Shown here piece after piece: positions 5,102-6,461 of a stretch of 6,461 nt of DNA. The notes beneath the pieces are model-generated. The model did no database searches. It was not told where the DNA came from and saw only the letters and a program-made list of their open reading frames with translations. Every line of letters begins with the position of its first letter. Position 1 is the first letter of the stretch. The stretch covers positions 1 through 6,461 of the forward strand of contig USGZ01000106.1 in the NCBI GenBank assembly GCA_900554265.1. The letters are read 5' to 3'. This DNA is from an uncultured Porphyromonadaceae bacterium. Lineage in GTDB: Bacteria; Bacteroidota; Bacteroidia; Bacteroidales; Muribaculaceae. The position numbers and the translations under genes were made by a program.

Positions 5102-5650
5102 ATGACTCACCAAGAGTTTCAGGAGCGTTGTTCAGTTCGTCGTCTTAATATTGGCGATGTTATTACTTCCTTCGATTGCAACGATGAGGATTTGAACGAT
5201 TTCATCCTGAATGAAGCGAATCTTTATCGTGAAACTTTATTGTCTGTCACTTACGTAGTAGAAGATAAGAAAACAAAGGAAGTACTCGCATATTTTAGTC
5301 TTTCCAACGATAAGATTTCTATTTCTGATTTTGACAGCTCAACGGAATTCAATCGTTTCAGAAAGCAAAAATTTGTCAATAAGAAACGGTTACGCAGCTA
5401 TCCTGCAATTAAGATTGGACGCCTTGCCATAGCCAAAAATGCGCAGCATCAGTCGATAGGTACATATCTTCTTGAGTTTATAGAAGACTATTTTACAGTG
5501 GACAATAAGTCGGGTTGCCGTTTTGTAACTGTCGATGCGTATGTAGACGCAATTCCATTTTATATCAAGAACAACTATCAGTTCCTGAACAATGATGACG
5601 AGGACAAGCGCACACGGGTAATGTTCTTCGACTTGGCTTCTTTGTTATAA
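5102..5650 (+). CDS. GNAT-family N-acetyltransferase, toxin-like
   Basis: This 182-residue single-domain GNAT transfers an acetyl group from acetyl-CoA. The N-terminal FDCNDEDLNDFI (24-35) matches the FDCxxxxLNxFL opening common in toxin-type GNATs (the TacT/AtaT/KacT kind). RLAIAKNAQHQSIGTYLLEFI spans beta4 and the CoA pyrophosphate loop; the Q/RxxGxG/A loop is Q115 to T121 (QHQSIGT). FYIKNNYQFL (153-162) carries Tyr154, in the place of the catalytic Tyr in those toxins. Toxin GNATs acetylate the amino acid on charged tRNA and stop translation; that this protein does so is inference from motifs and its small upstream partner. A housekeeping acetyltransferase remains possible. Base composition falls sharply: the 60 bases from 5281 have 21 G+C, against 42 in the 60 from 4681. 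This suggests acquisition by transfer. It is followed by a hairpin terminator at 5720-5745. Confidence 0.9.
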   Translation: MTHQEFQERCSVRRLNIGDVITSFDCNDEDLNDFILNEANLYRETLLSVTYVVEDKKTKEVLAYFSLSNDKISISDFDSSTEFNRFRKQKFVNKKRLRSYPAIKIGRLAIAKNAQHQSIGTYLLEFIEDYFTVDNKSGCRFVTVDAYVDAIPFYIKNNYQFLNNDDEDKRTRVMFFDLASLL

Positions 5651-5698
5651 TTTTATCATCCATACAGAAGTATTTCAGTTGTGAGCAACGATATTATT

Positions 5699-5716
5699 CA
5701 TCTGCTAATACAGATG
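5699..5716. repeat. Short perfect inverted repeat after the GNAT gene
   Basis: CATCTG (5699-5704) and CAGATG (5711-5716) are exact inverted repeats with a six-base loop. They sit just upstream of the larger hairpin at 5720-5745. It may help form the 3' end of the GNAT transcript, or be chance. Confidence 0.35.
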
Positions 5717-5745
5717 TAAAAATAGCGACCTTGTGGCCGCTATTT
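5716..5745. terminator. Convergent hairpin terminator between the GNAT and ABC genes
   Basis: AAATAGCGACC (5720-5730) and GGCCGCTATTT (5735-5745) pair over 11 positions with one mismatch and a four-base TTGT loop. On the minus strand, the stem ends in a five-T tract followed by TACATC, a good terminator for the ABC gene that stops at 5770. On the plus strand it is followed by ATACCTTTATG, a weaker T context, but it is well placed 70 bases after the GNAT stop. It probably serves both genes. Confidence 0.65.
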
Positions 5746-5769
5746 ATACCTTTATGCGTTTATTCTGCG

Positions 5770-6444
5770 TTAGATTTCGGGGCGGAAGTGGCAGCGGGCG
5801 GTGCATTCCTCGAGGGTGTGGTCGACGATGATATGGCGGTTGGCCATGCCGGCGATGCGGCTCATCTCGTGGCTTACCAGCAGGATTGTGGAGCGGCGGG
5901 CGATATCCGCTATTATGCTGTAGAGATGCTCTTCGAAGTGCTTGTCGATGTAGCTCAGCGGCTCATCGAGAACCAGCACCTGCGGATGGCTGACTATAGC
6001 GCGCGCCAGCAGGGTGCGCTGCAGCTGACCGCCCGACAGTCGTCCTATGGGACGCGAGGCCAGGTCGGAGAGTTCGACCAGCGCGAGGGCCTCGTGTACG
6101 CGCAGCGACTTCTCGGCCTTGTCCAGCCCGGATTCGGCGAGCAGTCCCGATTCAATAACCTCGCGCACTGTTATGGGAAAATTAGAGTCGACGGCATTTT
6201 TCTGCGGAAGATAGCCGAATGCGGGAGGAGCGGCAGTCGGCGTGCCGTTGTCGTCATAATAGACAATGCGTCCGTCAGTGGGCTTCAGGAGCCTGAGAAT
6301 CAGCCGGAGCAGGGTAGTCTTGCCGCCGCCGTTAGGGCCGGTTATGGCTATGAAGTCGCCGTGGTCGACGGTGAAATTCACCGTATCCAGAATCGTTCGG
6401 TCCTCCCTGCGGAAAGTCAGGTCGCAGAGACTCAGCAAGGGCAT
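5770..6444 (-). CDS. Metal-type ABC transporter ATP-binding protein (ZnuC/MntB-like)
   Basis: This 224-residue ATPase subunit is of usual length for the zinc/manganese uptake group. Walker A is GPNGGGKTT (36-44), the Q-loop is GYLPQ (77-81), the signature is LSGGQLQR (136-143), Walker B is LVLDEP (157-162) and the switch His is 192 (SHE). The segment NFPITVREVIESGL (88-101) after the Q-loop closely matches the ZnuC/TroB/MntB type, where a FPxTV..VV..G motif contacts the permease. The C-terminus has Cys214-x3-Cys218-His219, a possible metal-contacting tail. It acts at the inner face of the cytoplasmic membrane with a permease and a binding protein that are not in the window; they may lie upstream, beyond the right edge. 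The ATG at 6444 is the natural start by alignment, but the frame stays open to the edge, so an earlier start cannot be excluded. Confidence 0.9.
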   Translation of the reverse strand: MPLLSLCDLTFRREDRTILDTVNFTVDHGDFIAITGPNGGGKTTLLRLILRLLKPTDGRIVYYDDNGTPTAAPPAFGYLPQKNAVDSNFPITVREVIESGLLAESGLDKAEKSLRVHEALALVELSDLASRPIGRLSGGQLQRTLLARAIVSHPQVLVLDEPLSYIDKHFEEHLYSIIADIARRSTILLVSHEMSRIAGMANRHIIVDHTLEECTARCHFRPEI

Positions 6445-6461
6445 CCGCTGGGGATTGCCCT

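Noticed and set aside
1..6461. CRISPR array, tRNA/rRNA genes, insertion sequence ends or phage genes
   Set aside because: No regularly spaced repeats, no cloverleaf or rRNA-like segments, no transposase or terminal inverted repeats were seen; the AT-rich GNAT island has no visible target duplication or integrase.

Overview
The window looks like chromosomal DNA from a GC-rich member of the Bacteroidales. The evidence is Bacteroidetes-type -7 boxes (TAnnTTTG) upstream of several genes, little Shine-Dalgarno sequence, and protein families common in that order: a free-standing RyR-domain protein, a DUF2027-Smr protein and an EFR1-type flavodoxin-ferredoxin. The genus cannot be fixed from sequence alone; Alistipes-like or Muribaculaceae-like genomes would fit the base composition (inference).

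Layout. Positions 1-746 (minus) hold a metallo-beta-lactamase-fold hydrolase that runs off the left edge. It is divergent from a small RyR-domain gene (829-1113, plus). A 220-base gene-free stretch carries the terminator of a minus-strand iron-type superoxide dismutase (1334-1909). A 168-base divergent spacer separates sodB from a plus-strand block: an SDR oxidoreductase (2078-2839), a DUF2027-Smr protein (2886-4049) and an EFR1-like flavodoxin/2[4Fe-4S] protein (4046-4855). The last two overlap as ATGA and are probably translationally coupled.

An AT-richer two-gene island follows (4947-5650). It has its own promoter and encodes a 50-residue basic protein and, two bases later, a GNAT acetyltransferase that carries the hallmarks of toxin-type GNATs. 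This resembles a type II toxin-antitoxin module, but the small partner does not look like the usual ribbon-helix-helix antitoxin. A shared hairpin terminator separates it from a convergent minus-strand ABC ATPase of the zinc/manganese uptake type (5770-6444), whose permease and binding protein are not in the window.

Most of the window is ordinary housekeeping or accessory metabolism. The main points for a second look are the GNAT/small-protein pair with repeats around its promoter, and two genes with an identical TAATTTTG-N4-ATG arrangement that predicts leaderless mRNAs. No tRNA, rRNA, CRISPR array, insertion sequence or replication origin was seen.
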